The notes beneath the pieces were generated by a model that ran no database searches, had not been told where the DNA came from, and was given only the letters and a program-made list of their open reading frames with translations. DNA of 37,937 nucleotides from an uncultured Clostridia bacterium (GTDB taxonomy: Bacteria; Bacillota; Clostridia; Oscillospirales; Oscillospiraceae): contig CAMCSE010000014.1 of the NCBI GenBank assembly GCA_945877515.1, positions 1 to 37,937 on the forward strand, written 5' to 3'. Shown here piece after piece: positions 1 to 8,141 of this stretch; positions within the stretch are counted from its first letter, which is position 1; every line of letters starts with the position of its first letter. The position numbers and the translations under genes were made by a program.

Positions 1-479
1 AGAAGATGCTCAAGGAGCTGCAGCGGAACGCGGCCTTCATGGATCCCACCCGCGCTGCCGCCCATCTGGTGGGCAGTCAGGGCGACGCCATGAAGATGGC
101 AGCTTCCAACACGGCTGCCGGCCCTGCCATGGCCTTTATGGGCATGGGAATGGCCGGTCAGGCCGGCGGCATGAACGCCCAGAACCTGTTCGCCATGGGT
201 CAGCAGCAGGCCGCCCAGCAGCCTGTACAGCAGGCCGCTCCCGCCGGCTGGACCTGCTCCTGCGGCCACGGCGGCAACACCGGCAAGTTCTGCGCCGAGT
301 GCGGCCAGCCCAAGCCCGCCCCCGCCGGCGAGTGGAAGTGCGCCTGCGGCGCGGTGAACACCGGCAAATTCTGCGCCGAATGCGGCCAGCCCAAGCCTGC
401 CAGCGACGAGTGGACGTGTGCGTGCGGAACGGTGAATAAGGGCAAGTTCTGCGCCAACTGCGGCAGCCCCCGCCCCTGA
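1..479 (+). CDS. SPFH-family protein, C-terminal part with three zinc ribbons (5' end outside window)
   Basis: The frame is open from the left edge, so this is the C-terminus of a longer gene. The visible part begins with an Ala/Met/Gly-rich region (many GMGM and AMAF-like stretches), typical of the segment after the SPFH domain in YdjI-like proteins. From about base 249 there are three tandem zinc-ribbon units, each of the form W-x-C-x-C-G, then G-K-F-C-A-x-C-G-x-P. Each unit offers four cysteines for one zinc. In B. subtilis the YdjI SPFH/zinc-ribbon protein is membrane-associated and works with PspA and YdjG/YdjH. The YdjG-like and TPM genes further along this strand support the same assignment. 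The SPFH domain itself is not in the window, so the family call is inferred from the tail and the neighbours. Confidence 0.7.
   Translation, partial: KMLKELQRNAAFMDPTRAAAHLVGSQGDAMKMAASNTAAGPAMAFMGMGMAGQAGGMNAQNLFAMGQQQAAQQPVQQAAPAGWTCSCGHGGNTGKFCAECGQPKPAPAGEWKCACGAVNTGKFCAECGQPKPASDEWTCACGTVNKGKFCANCGSPRP
249..476 (+). repeat. Three tandem zinc-ribbon coding repeats
   Basis: Three successive units of roughly 25 codons repeat the pattern CxCG...GKFCAxCGxPxP. The first two units are nearly identical at their ends (FCAECGQPKP). The third has diverged (FCANCGSPRP). This indicates internal duplication of a zinc ribbon within the SPFH-type protein. Confidence 0.85.
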
Positions 480-484
480 CCGGG

Positions 485-1033
485 ATGAAGTGGAAGCTTC
501 TCTGGATATTCCTGATCGGTGCGGTAGTAGGTATTGCTATGTCGGGGCTTTATAAACACTTTGTGACGGATCGGATCATGGACGGTGATGGTATGATGAA
601 CGAGTTTGCAAACGCCTTTCGGGATGGTGACACGCTGAAAAGCATACGCTGGTCGCAGAGTGCTTCGTGCTACGACGACTGTTTCCGCTTTGATTTGGAG
701 GAGACAGACGGTGCGTATACCATCTCCGGGTGGTGCATCGACACCGAGGGTAGCCGAGAAAGGGTAGAGCGGATAGACGCGCCCCTGACATCGGAGCAAT
801 GGGCTGAGGTGGAAACGTGCCTTCGGGAGAACTGGCATCAACCGCCCAGAGCCTTGCCAGAGGGGGTGTCTGTCCTTGACGGGACGGAGAGCTACCTCCA
901 CATCACCAGCCAGAGAGAGGACGAGATTCTCACGGCAGAATACAACGGTGAGTATGAGGACGTCCTGAGGACGCTCCTGTGGGAGCTCCTTATAGGTACC
1001 TCCGAGGAATATGCTCCGGCAGAGGAAGATTAA
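485..1033 (+). CDS. Small membrane-anchored protein of unknown function
   Basis: This 182-residue protein has an N-terminal hydrophobic helix (about residues 4-22, with no lipobox cysteine) followed by an acidic soluble domain that probably faces outside the membrane. The start lies 5 bases after the stop of the SPFH gene. There is no convincing Shine-Dalgarno sequence (only CCGGG), so translation is probably coupled to the upstream gene. I do not recognise a family. The soluble part contains two cysteines close together (SCYDDC) and ends in an acidic tail. Its position between the SPFH and DUF5684 genes suggests a role in the same envelope cluster, but this is only inference. Confidence 0.75.
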   Translation: MKWKLLWIFLIGAVVGIAMSGLYKHFVTDRIMDGDGMMNEFANAFRDGDTLKSIRWSQSASCYDDCFRFDLEETDGAYTISGWCIDTEGSRERVERIDAPLTSEQWAEVETCLRENWHQPPRALPEGVSVLDGTESYLHITSQREDEILTAEYNGEYEDVLRTLLWELLIGTSEEYAPAEED

Positions 1034-1159
1034 GCACACCGTACCCAGCCGCCCTATCAGCCTCAGGCGTAGGTGAGCCATTCTCCCGATTTCTACCCAT
1101 TATGCGGCGTGAAGCGCGGTGGCAAAAGATTCTGTCTGGATTGGGCAACAACCCTGTGA
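1034..1159 (+). pseudogene. Decayed zinc-ribbon C-terminus remnant
   Basis: In the frame starting at 1043 the DNA reads TQPPYQPQA, then an in-frame TAG at 1070. After that come FYPLCG, a linker, KRFCLDW and a stop at 1157. This matches the end of the next gene (a Gln/Pro linker, FCPSCG, then KFCQNC), but the first and last zinc cysteines have become Tyr and Trp and a stop interrupts the linker. There is no start codon or RBS for this frame. It looks like the eroded 3' end of a duplicate of the DUF5684/zinc-ribbon gene. Confidence 0.6.
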
Positions 1160-1224
1160 CAACAAATCACATTAGTCGGCAAGCACACTGCCAGCCGGCG
1201 ATGTCGTTAGGAAAGGAGAAAGCA

Positions 1225-2040
1225 ATGTACGATTATTCCGATTATTACGATTATTACGATTACAGCAGTACCCCGACCTTTAACCCGCTGCCCACCATTA
1301 TCTCGCTTGTCCTGTGCGTGTTTGTTCTGGTGTGCATGTGGATTATCTTCCGGAAGGCCGGTAAGCCCGGCTGGGCGGCCATTGTTCCCTTCTACAATCT
1401 CTATGTGCTGTTTGATATCACTTGGGGCAGCGGTATGCGCTTCCTGCTGATGCTGATCCCCCTCTATAACATCATTCTGGGTATCCAGACACAGATTCGG
1501 CTGGCCAAGGCATTCGGCAAGGGCGGTGGCTTTGCGGCGGGACTGATTTTCCTGCCCTATGTTTTCATGCCCCTGCTGGCTTTCGGCAAAGGAACGTATC
1601 AGGGCGTTCCTATCAAGGCAGCCCCTTATCAGAACAATCCCTACCAGAACAACCCCTATCAGAGTAATCCCTATCAGCAGGGCGGCTATTCCCAGCAGCC
1701 TCATCAGCCCTATCAGAATCCCTATTCCCAGCAGCCCCAGCAGCCCCAGCCTGTCCAGCAGGTTCCCTATGGCACCGCGTCTCAGCAGGGCTACCAGCAG
1801 CCGCAGTATAACGTGCCCCAACAGGGCTATCAGCAGCCCCAGCAGTATACAGCGCCCCAGCAGCCGCAGCAGCCTGCGCCTCAGCAGACGGCTCCCCAGC
1901 AGCCACAGCAGCCTGCCCCTCAGCAGCCTATCCCCCAGCAGCCGGAGGCGGAGACCCGCGCTTCCACTTTTTGCCCCAGCTGCGGAGCGAAGAGCAACGG
2001 TGAGAAATTCTGCCAGAACTGCGGTGCCCCTTTGCGCTGA
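1225..2040 (+). CDS. DUF5684-type membrane protein with Gln/Pro-rich linker and C-terminal zinc ribbon
   Basis: The protein has 271 residues. It starts with an unusual Asp/Tyr-rich segment (YDYSDYYDYYDYS). A hydrophobic domain of about residues 20-130 follows, with the FRKAGKPGWAAIVPFYN signature typical of DUF5684 membrane proteins and several predicted membrane segments. Next is a long Tyr/Gln/Asn/Pro repeat linker (about 135-240). A four-cysteine zinc ribbon closes the protein (C250, C253, C263, C266). ATG 1225 is chosen over upstream in-frame starts because GAAAGGAG lies just before it and the domain starts there. The same topology (membrane module, flexible linker, zinc ribbon) recurs in neighbouring genes, suggesting the ribbons are shared interaction modules. 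The molecular function is unknown. Confidence 0.85.
   Translation: MYDYSDYYDYYDYSSTPTFNPLPTIISLVLCVFVLVCMWIIFRKAGKPGWAAIVPFYNLYVLFDITWGSGMRFLLMLIPLYNIILGIQTQIRLAKAFGKGGGFAAGLIFLPYVFMPLLAFGKGTYQGVPIKAAPYQNNPYQNNPYQSNPYQQGGYSQQPHQPYQNPYSQQPQQPQPVQQVPYGTASQQGYQQPQYNVPQQGYQQPQQYTAPQQPQQPAPQQTAPQQPQQPAPQQPIPQQPEAETRASTFCPSCGAKSNGEKFCQNCGAPLR
1621..1950 (+). repeat. Low-complexity Tyr/Gln/Asn/Pro coding repeat
   Basis: The stretch encodes tandem PYQNN/PYQSN/PYQQG units followed by QQPQQP-type repeats, with CAGCAGCC as the recurring DNA core. It is a disordered linker between the membrane domain and the zinc ribbon, and it is prone to slippage and length variation. Confidence 0.8.
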
Positions 2041-2101
2041 TCCTTCCTGCCATAGTTGGACGGAATAACAAATGACGATGCAAAAAGAAAGGAAACTTAT
2101 C

Positions 2102-2518
2102 ATGAAAAAATCGATTGCGCTTATATTGGCCGTGTTGATGACGCTGTCCCTTGCTGCTTGCGGCGGTGGTGGCGGCAGCAGCGATAAGGGCGGCGCTCTG
2201 CCCGGCATTGATATGAAATCCACGGATACACAGACCGTGACCTCTGACAGAGCAACGCTGGAAGTGCTGAACGAGACATTCTTCACCTATCTGGGTGGCC
2301 TGAACTACTTCACCGAAGATGATGCGCAGTCGAAGCTGACCTATGCGGATCTGAAGGATCATATCGGCGTGGATTGCTCCGACTATCGGTATGAAGAGGA
2401 GTACCAGCGCGGTGTATACACCTGGTACGCCCAAGAGGATGACGCGTGCGCACTGGCCCTTTTCTTCGGCGACAACGGCAAGCTGATCGCTGCCGGCGCG
2501 TACAACCTCAGCCTTTGA
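2102..2518 (+). CDS. Small lipoprotein of unknown function
   Basis: The protein has 138 residues. It carries a lipoprotein signal (MKKS n-region, hydrophobic core, lipobox LAAC with Cys20), followed by a Gly/Ser/Asp linker and a soluble domain of about 100 residues with Tyr/Asp/Glu-rich content. ATG 2102 is preferred over ATG 2072 because AAAGGA precedes it at good distance and it gives a proper signal peptide. The mature protein should be lipidated by Lgt, processed by LspA (encoded at 13645-14145) and held on the outer face of the membrane. I do not recognise the domain, and it lacks the post-Cys motif of the larger lipoproteins downstream. Confidence 0.85.
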   Translation: MKKSIALILAVLMTLSLAACGGGGGSSDKGGALPGIDMKSTDTQTVTSDRATLEVLNETFFTYLGGLNYFTEDDAQSKLTYADLKDHIGVDCSDYRYEEEYQRGVYTWYAQEDDACALALFFGDNGKLIAAGAYNLSL

Positions 2519-2560
2519 TTGACCCTGATTAACCGTATAAATATCTGAACGCCATTTTCC

Positions 2561-2587
2561 ACGGGAGCGGCCCAAAGCCGCTCCCGT
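2561..2587 (+). promoter_or_regulatory. Intercistronic stem-loop before the zinc-ribbon gene
   Basis: A perfect 10-bp stem (ACGGGAGCGG with CCGCTCCCGT) closes a 7-base loop. It lies 18 bases before the next start codon and just upstream of its GGAAAGGAG. No T-run follows, so it is more likely an mRNA processing, stability or attenuation element than a full terminator. Confidence 0.5.
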
Positions 2588-2605
2588 AGCGGAAAGGAGA
2601 AAGTA

Positions 2606-3745
2606 ATGGCATCCCAAATTACCAACTATAAATGCCCGGCATGTACCGGTCCCCTGCATTTTGTGGGGGCATCCGGTATGCTGGAATGCGATTTCTGCGG
2701 CGCGAAATATGACGTGGCGCAGATCGAAGCTCTGTACGCGGAGAAAGAGGCCAAGGCTATGGCCGCCACGGAGCAGGCCAACGCCAAGGCGGAACAGAAC
2801 CGCCAGAAAATAGCGGAGATGGAGTCGCAGGGCTGGGATACCTCCAGCCTCAGCAGTGACTGGGGCACGGAGGCCGACGGCATGAAGGCCTATTCCTGCC
2901 CCAGCTGCGGCGCGGAGCTGATCTGCGACGCGTCTACCGCCGCCACCTCCTGCCCCTACTGCGGCAATCCCACCGTGGTGCCGGGCCAGTTCAGCGGTGC
3001 GCTGAAGCCGGACTTCGTAATTCCCTTCAAGCTCAGCAAGGAGGATGCAGTGGCCGCCCTGAAGGACCACTATAAGGGCAAGCCCCTGCTGCCCAAGGCC
3101 TTTACCAACGGCAACCACATCGAGGAGATCAAGGGCGTGTACGTCCCCTTCTGGATGTTTGACGGACAGGCGGAGGGCAGCGTGGACTATGAAGGTCTGA
3201 TCATCCACGTCTATGAGAGCGGCGACTACGAGATTACCGAGACAGAGCATTATGACGTGCGCCGCGGCGGCTCCATTGCCTTCGAGAAGGTGCCGGTGGA
3301 CGCATCCAGCAAGATGCCTGACGACCACATGGACTCCATCGAGCCTTACAATTATAAGGATCTGCGGGCCTTTTCCACGGCGTATCTGCCGGGCTTTCTG
3401 GCGGATAAGTACGATGTGACGGTGGAGCAGAGTCAGGAGCGGGCGGATGGACGCTGCGCCGCGTCTCTGGAGGGCGCGCTGCACCGCACCACCACGCAGT
3501 ACAGCTCCTGCATCCCCAAGAGCCGGAACATCAATCTGCGGCGCGGCAAGGTGCATTACGCACTGCTGCCTGTCTGGATGCTGCACACCAAGTGGAACGG
3601 CAAGGACTTCCTCTTTGCCATGAACGGACAGACCGGCAAGCTGGTAGGCGACCTGCCTACGGACATGGGCAAGTTCTGGGCCATCTTCGCCGCCATTGCC
3701 GCACCGGTGACGGCTATCGCGGCGACGATACTGATGTTGATGTAA
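2606..3745 (+). CDS. TFIIB-type double zinc-ribbon membrane protein, YdjG-like
   Basis: The protein has 379 residues. The first zinc ribbon uses C10, C13, C28 and C31. A charged helical stretch (about 40-75) follows, then a second ribbon with C98, C101, C116 and C119. A beta-rich central domain (about 130-345, containing VYVPFWMFDG) comes next, and a C-terminal membrane helix (about 355-379) ends the protein. This is the architecture of the TFIIB-zinc-ribbon proteins found with PspA/SPFH/TPM genes, such as B. subtilis YdjG. AAAGGAG precedes ATG 2606. The TPM gene follows 14 bases after the stop. The likely role is a membrane-bound partner of the SPFH/TPM proteins with its ribbons in the cytoplasm; this is inferred from the family context. 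Confidence 0.8.
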   Translation: MASQITNYKCPACTGPLHFVGASGMLECDFCGAKYDVAQIEALYAEKEAKAMAATEQANAKAEQNRQKIAEMESQGWDTSSLSSDWGTEADGMKAYSCPSCGAELICDASTAATSCPYCGNPTVVPGQFSGALKPDFVIPFKLSKEDAVAALKDHYKGKPLLPKAFTNGNHIEEIKGVYVPFWMFDGQAEGSVDYEGLIIHVYESGDYEITETEHYDVRRGGSIAFEKVPVDASSKMPDDHMDSIEPYNYKDLRAFSTAYLPGFLADKYDVTVEQSQERADGRCAASLEGALHRTTTQYSSCIPKSRNINLRRGKVHYALLPVWMLHTKWNGKDFLFAMNGQTGKLVGDLPTDMGKFWAIFAAIAAPVTAIAATILMLM

Positions 3746-3759
3746 GGAGGGCGGCTGAG

Positions 3760-4542
3760 ATGAAAAAAAGAATTCTGACATATCTGCTGGCCCTGCTGGC
3801 GGTACTGACGATGGCGGTTCCCGCATGGGCGGAGCAGACCGAGGATGACCTCTTCATTTATGACACGGTGGGCCTGCTGGACGAGGACGAGTGGCTGGAG
3901 CTGGAGCTGATGGCCGATGAGATCTCGTGGCGGTATAACTGCGGTGTGTACATTGTCACTGTGGACGACTACGAGGACTACAACAGCGATATCCACTATG
4001 CGGCGGTGGCCATCTATGACGGCAACGACTTTGGTATCGGCGAAAACCGTGAGGGCATCATGCTGATGCTGAGCATGTACGACCGGGACTATGATCTGTT
4101 CGTCCGTGACGGCGGTACTGCCGAGTACGCAGTCAACAAATATGGACGCCATCAGATGACGGAGGTCTTTCTGGACAACTTCGCCGACAATGACTGGAAA
4201 GGTGGTTTTGAGGACTATCTGTCCGCCTGCGGCGAATATCTGGACCGTGCCGAGCAGGGACACCCTGTCCGCAAGCCGCTGGTGAAGGTGCTGCCTATGG
4301 CACTGGGTATCGGCGTGGTGCTGGCGATAGCGGTGTGCCTGTTCCTGAAGAGCAAAATGAAGACCGTCCGTCAGGGCGCGGAAGCGGACACCTATGTGAC
4401 CGCCGAGGGCCTGAACCTGACGGAGCGGTATGACCGCTATACACACACCACTGAGACCCGCCGAAAGATCTCTAAGGACAGCGACAGCGGCAGCAGTGAT
4501 CACTCCGGCGGCGGCGGCTCCAGTACAAGCGGTAAGTTCTAG
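3760..4542 (+). CDS. TPM-domain membrane protein, YdjH-like
   Basis: The protein has 260 residues. It carries a signal peptide (about 1-24, ending AWA), then an extracytoplasmic TPM-fold domain (about 27-165), one membrane helix (about 173-196) and a cytoplasmic tail ending in GGGGSSTSGKF. Gly/Ser-rich ends of this kind are usual for TPM proteins. The RBS TAAGGAGG overlaps the stop codon of the zinc-ribbon gene, so the two are almost certainly co-translated. TPM domains occur in the plant TLP18.3 phosphatase and in bacterial envelope proteins. In B. subtilis the YdjH protein partners YdjG. Enzymatic activity cannot be judged from the sequence. The gene is the last recognisable member of the Ydj-like module before the lipoprotein array. 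Confidence 0.8.
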   Translation: MKKRILTYLLALLAVLTMAVPAWAEQTEDDLFIYDTVGLLDEDEWLELELMADEISWRYNCGVYIVTVDDYEDYNSDIHYAAVAIYDGNDFGIGENREGIMLMLSMYDRDYDLFVRDGGTAEYAVNKYGRHQMTEVFLDNFADNDWKGGFEDYLSACGEYLDRAEQGHPVRKPLVKVLPMALGIGVVLAIAVCLFLKSKMKTVRQGAEADTYVTAEGLNLTERYDRYTHTTETRRKISKDSDSGSSDHSGGGGSSTSGKF

Positions 4543-4567
4543 TACTACGCAACGGAAGGAGGAAGCG

Positions 4568-5704
4568 ATGAAAAAGAACCTCATTCTCTGTCTGCTGCTG
4601 GCTCTGGCGATGATGGTATCGCTGACAGCATGCCAGGTAGAAATTCCTGGCATTGGAACCGTGAATATCAACGACGGCAGCACAGGCGGCAATGCGGGCG
4701 GCGATAATACGATCCATACGGGAAGCGACAATGATGAATCCCTTGCCTTGCTGCGGAAGAGCATGGCAGAGGTGCCGGACTATATCTTCGCGGCGGCCTA
4801 TATCAGCAGCGCGGCAGGCGGCCCGGACGATTTTGAGCTTCCGATACAGGAATGGGTGAGTAAGGCGGCGCCGGAACTGTGCGCCCAGTATCCCTTCGTT
4901 CGGAATATTCCCCGTGAGCGGGTGGTGGGCAGCGGCGGCAGCCTGTTCTGCGTGGTGCCCCGTGACCCCAACGCATCTGTGGTGGTGAACCGCATCCAAT
5001 GGAATGAGAAGGCCGGTGGCTACGATAACGTCGAGGTACTCTACCGCAGCGAGAGCGGCGAGCCGTTTCTGGTGTTTGCCTGCGCCGACATGGGGGAGGC
5101 GATCGATCCCGACACCGAGGTGATCGTGACCAACAGCGGAGAAGAGCCCCTGAAATGGTATCCCTACTACGGTATGGTGGCGCTGCCCTATTCCCCTGAG
5201 GACGGCCGTGAGCTGGGTTACGACTTTACCGTTTACACCGGAAACGACAGCATGGATGGCGGCGATGTGGGCGACGATGGCATGTGGACGGCCCCTACGG
5301 CGGAGCAGCTGGCCGCGTACGTCTGGACGTGGCAGGGCGATCTTGCGGAGCAGCCCGCCATGGCCACCATGTCCCTGACACAGGACAGCGGCACGGAGCC
5401 GGGACAGATCACCTTCACATGGTGGTATACCAAGGACTACGGCGATCCGCAGGAGATCTATGAGGGCAGCTGGAAGCTGACGGACGGCGGGCAACTGATG
5501 GATCTGACCATGACCCGCACCGGCGGCCAGCAGTATACAAAGGGCGAGGCGCCCACCACGGTGTCGGGTGCGTTCCCTGTGCAGGTACCCGCGGCCTTCG
5601 ATATTTTCCCGGTGCTGAACGTGGCCGGCGGAGGCGGCGCCGACGGACTTCCCATCCAGCAGATACCCTACGAGCTTTTTATGTTTGACCCCGCGCAGGG
5701 ATAA
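4568..5704 (+). CDS. Lipoprotein paralogue 1 of tandem family, function unknown
   Basis: The protein has 378 residues. The lipoprotein signal has lipobox LTAC (Cys22), followed directly by the family motif QVEIPGIGTVNI and a flexible Gly/Asn/Asp linker. The first domain (about 55-225) contains FAAAYI, IPRERVVGSGG and CVVPRDPNA. The second domain (about 235-378) contains QPAMATMSL, TFTWWY, a YEGSW element and DLTMTRTGG. The second domain resembles a lipocalin-like or META-like beta barrel in its alternation, but I cannot assign it. ATG 4568 follows GGAAGGAGG. It is the first copy of the array, 25 bases downstream of the TPM gene and probably in the same transcript. The protein is expected on the outer face of the membrane. 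Confidence 0.85.
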   Translation: MKKNLILCLLLALAMMVSLTACQVEIPGIGTVNINDGSTGGNAGGDNTIHTGSDNDESLALLRKSMAEVPDYIFAAAYISSAAGGPDDFELPIQEWVSKAAPELCAQYPFVRNIPRERVVGSGGSLFCVVPRDPNASVVVNRIQWNEKAGGYDNVEVLYRSESGEPFLVFACADMGEAIDPDTEVIVTNSGEEPLKWYPYYGMVALPYSPEDGRELGYDFTVYTGNDSMDGGDVGDDGMWTAPTAEQLAAYVWTWQGDLAEQPAMATMSLTQDSGTEPGQITFTWWYTKDYGDPQEIYEGSWKLTDGGQLMDLTMTRTGGQQYTKGEAPTTVSGAFPVQVPAAFDIFPVLNVAGGGGADGLPIQQIPYELFMFDPAQG

Positions 5705-5736
5705 GTGATACCAAAACGCAGGAAGGAGGCAACGCC

Positions 5737-6905
5737 ATGAACAAGTACTGGAAGAGACCGGCCACGCTGACTGTGATCGTGTTGCTGGTTTTATGATGAC
5801 GCTGCCACTGACAGCCTGCCAGATCGAAATCCCCGGCATCGGAACCGTGAATATCAAGGATAGCGATTTGCCAAACAACGGCGGCAATATGAGCGGCGAT
5901 GATGGCGGTGATGATGTGGACGGTGTCAACACAGAGGGCGGCTATGATGATTCCCTCGACCTGCTGCGCAAGGAGATGGACGCACCGTCCTATATGTTTG
6001 CGGCGGCATACATCTGCAGTGCGGCAGGCGGTTCGGACGATTTTGAGTTTCCCATGCGGGATTGGGTGAATGAGGCGACACCGGAGCTGTGCGCCAAGTA
6101 TTCGTTTCTCCGGGATATCCCGCGGGAGCGGGTGGTGGGCAGCGGCGGCAATCTGTACTGCGTGGTGCCCCGTGACCCCAATGCCTCTCTCGAGGTGAAC
6201 CGCATCCGCTGGAACGCGAGAATAGATAATTACGAAATTGTAGAGGAGCTATACCGCAGTCAGAGCGGCGAGCCGATTCTGCTGTTTGCCTGCGCCGAAA
6301 TGCAGAGTAGAGCCTATCCCGACACAGAAGTGGTTGTGACGGACAGCACCGGCAGGGATGTTGCATGGTATCCCATTTACGGTGCAATGGCACTGCCCTA
6401 CGACTTCTATAACGACGTGCCGCAGGGCTACGACTTTACCGTTTACACGCAAGAAGAGAATGGTGATATCGACGGCGACGTGCGGTGGATCGGCGCCACG
6501 GGAGAGCAGTTGACTGAGTATATCTGGACGTGGGAGGGTGATTATGAGAATCAGCCCGCCATGGCCACCATGTCCCTGACCCGGGGCAATAGCGCGGATC
6601 AGGGACGGATCACCTTCAAGTGGTGGTATAGCGAGGACAACGGCGATCCGCAGGAGGTTTATGAGGGCGACTGGCTGCTGACAGACGGCGGGAAATTTCT
6701 GGGTTTGACCATGACCCGCACCAGCGGCCGGCAGTATAAAAAGGGCGAGGCATCCACCTCGGTGGAGGGCGCGTTCCGTATTCAGGTGCCTGAGGCTTTT
6801 GATATTGTCCCGGTCCTGAATATTTCTGAGGGTGCAAAGGGTGAACGGCTTCCCATTCAGCAGATACCCAATGAACTGCTCATGTTCAACCCCTCTCAGG
6901 GGTAA
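5737..6905 (+). pseudogene. Lipoprotein paralogue 2, frameshifted in the signal peptide
   Basis: GGAAGGAGG precedes ATG 5737, which opens a normal lipoprotein n-region and hydrophobic core (MNKYWKRPATLTVIVLLVL), but the frame stops at TGA 5794. The rest of the protein (370 residues from ATG 5793, starting MMTLPLTACQ) is intact in the next frame. Copy 3 reads CTGGCTTTTATGATG where this copy reads CTGGTTTTATGATG, so one base has been lost. Stop and restart overlap as ATGA, so reinitiation could make the body of the protein. It would then have only eight residues before the lipobox cysteine and no charged n-region, and would probably stay in the cytoplasm. The downstream domains match copy 1 closely and show no further damage, so the mutation is recent, phase-variable or a sequencing error. 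Confidence 0.75.
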
Positions 6906-6935
6906 ATAACAAGAAAAAGCGGAAAGGAGGCACCC

Positions 6936-8111
6936 ATGCGTAATAATCGGAAGAAACTGGTCAGGCTTCTTGTGGCGGCGCTGCTGGCTTTTATGATGAC
7001 GCTGTCGCTGACAGGGTGTCAGGTGGAGATACCCGGCATGGGAACCATCAACATCAGTGACGGAACGACCGCCGACGGAACAGGCGGCACGAACGGCGGC
7101 AATATAGGCGGCGAGCCGGGGGCCTACGACGATTCTCTGGATCTACTGCGGCAGTGGCTGGATGAGCGTCAGCAGGACGAGCGCTTCGCGGTGGCCTACA
7201 TCGGCGATATCGACGGCAAGCTGAGTGATCTGGCACTTCCGCTGCGGGATTGGATGAATGATAAGGCACCGATGCTGTGCGCCGAGTATCCGTTCATCCG
7301 AAATATCCCACAGGAGCGGGTGGTGGACGACAGAGGAAGCCTGTTCTGCGTGGTGCCCCGTGATCCCGACGCCACCGTGGTGGTGAACCGCATCCGGTGG
7401 AGCGAGGTGAAGGGCGACTACGAGACCATTAAGGAGCTTTACCGCAGCCAGAGTGGCGAGCCGATCCTGCTGTTTGTCTCCTACGATCTGGAGAAGACTC
7501 CCTTTGAAACCACGGAGCTGCGTTTGACCGACCGCTATGGCGATACCCTGAGCTGGCTCCCCACCACCGGAGCGGTGTCGCTGCCTTACGACTATCAGAA
7601 CGAGAGAAACCTGGCCATGGACTTCACCTTTTACTCGCAGGAGGGGAACGATGGAGACGACGGCAGCGACTTTGGCTGGACCTGCCCCGACGGCTCTCAG
7701 CTGACGCAGAGACTGTGGGTGTGGAATGGGGAGACGGATAAGCCCGCGATTGCCACCTTGGAGCTGAACGCCAACAGCAGTCAGGAGAACTATTGGGGCT
7801 CGGGCACCTTTATCTGGTGGTATGAGAGTGACTATACGACACCGGAAGAGGTCTATGAGGGCGAATGGTCGCTGAGCGCCAACGGGGAATACTCCGGCGT
7901 GCTGACACTGGATATGACCCGCACCGACGGCAAGAGATACAAGTCCGGCGAGACGGATCGGCTTATTCATGACAGCTTTATTGTTCAGGTGCCCATGCTC
8001 TTTGAGGACTACAACTGTCTGGCCGTTGACAAGGGTACGCACGGCTCCTATCTGCCCGTTCAGATGGAGCCGGAAACGGTACTTTATTTCTATCCCCAGT
8101 GGACGGAGTAA
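6936..8111 (+). CDS. Lipoprotein paralogue 3 of tandem family
   Basis: The protein has 391 residues. The n-region is strongly basic (RNNRKK) and the lipobox is LTGC (Cys28), followed by the family motif QVEIPGMGTINI. The N-terminal domain shares FAVAYIGD, IPQERVV and CVVPRDPDA with the other copies. The C-terminal domain contains FIWWYE, YEGEW and LDMTRT. AAAGGAGG lies before ATG 6936. Compared with copies 1-2 the linker is shorter and the C-terminus ends in YFYPQW instead of the FxPxQG type. Its function is unknown; it is presumably an externally displayed lipoprotein. Confidence 0.85.
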   Translation: MRNNRKKLVRLLVAALLAFMMTLSLTGCQVEIPGMGTINISDGTTADGTGGTNGGNIGGEPGAYDDSLDLLRQWLDERQQDERFAVAYIGDIDGKLSDLALPLRDWMNDKAPMLCAEYPFIRNIPQERVVDDRGSLFCVVPRDPDATVVVNRIRWSEVKGDYETIKELYRSQSGEPILLFVSYDLEKTPFETTELRLTDRYGDTLSWLPTTGAVSLPYDYQNERNLAMDFTFYSQEGNDGDDGSDFGWTCPDGSQLTQRLWVWNGETDKPAIATLELNANSSQENYWGSGTFIWWYESDYTTPEEVYEGEWSLSANGEYSGVLTLDMTRTDGKRYKSGETDRLIHDSFIVQVPMLFEDYNCLAVDKGTHGSYLPVQMEPETVLYFYPQWTE

Positions 8112-8141
8112 GCGTGTGTGAACACGGAAAGGAGGCGACCC

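Noticed and set aside
200-1081. A 293-codon minus-strand frame at the left end
   Set aside because: It is opposite the zinc-ribbon repeats and the small membrane protein, with Cys/Pro/Ala shadow composition and no RBS.
1621-1950. Periodic repeats that might be taken for a CRISPR array
   Set aside because: The units are short, contiguous and in-frame, encoding a Tyr/Gln/Asn/Pro linker. There are no unique spacers.
1928-3826. A 632-codon minus-strand frame opposite the zinc-ribbon gene
   Set aside because: It is the antisense shadow of two clearly coding plus-strand genes and has no start signals.
5780-5800. Programmed -1 frameshifting in lipoprotein copy 2
   Set aside because: There is no good slippery heptamer (GGTTTTA only partly re-pairs) or downstream pseudoknot. 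Comparison with copy 3 shows a simple one-base loss.
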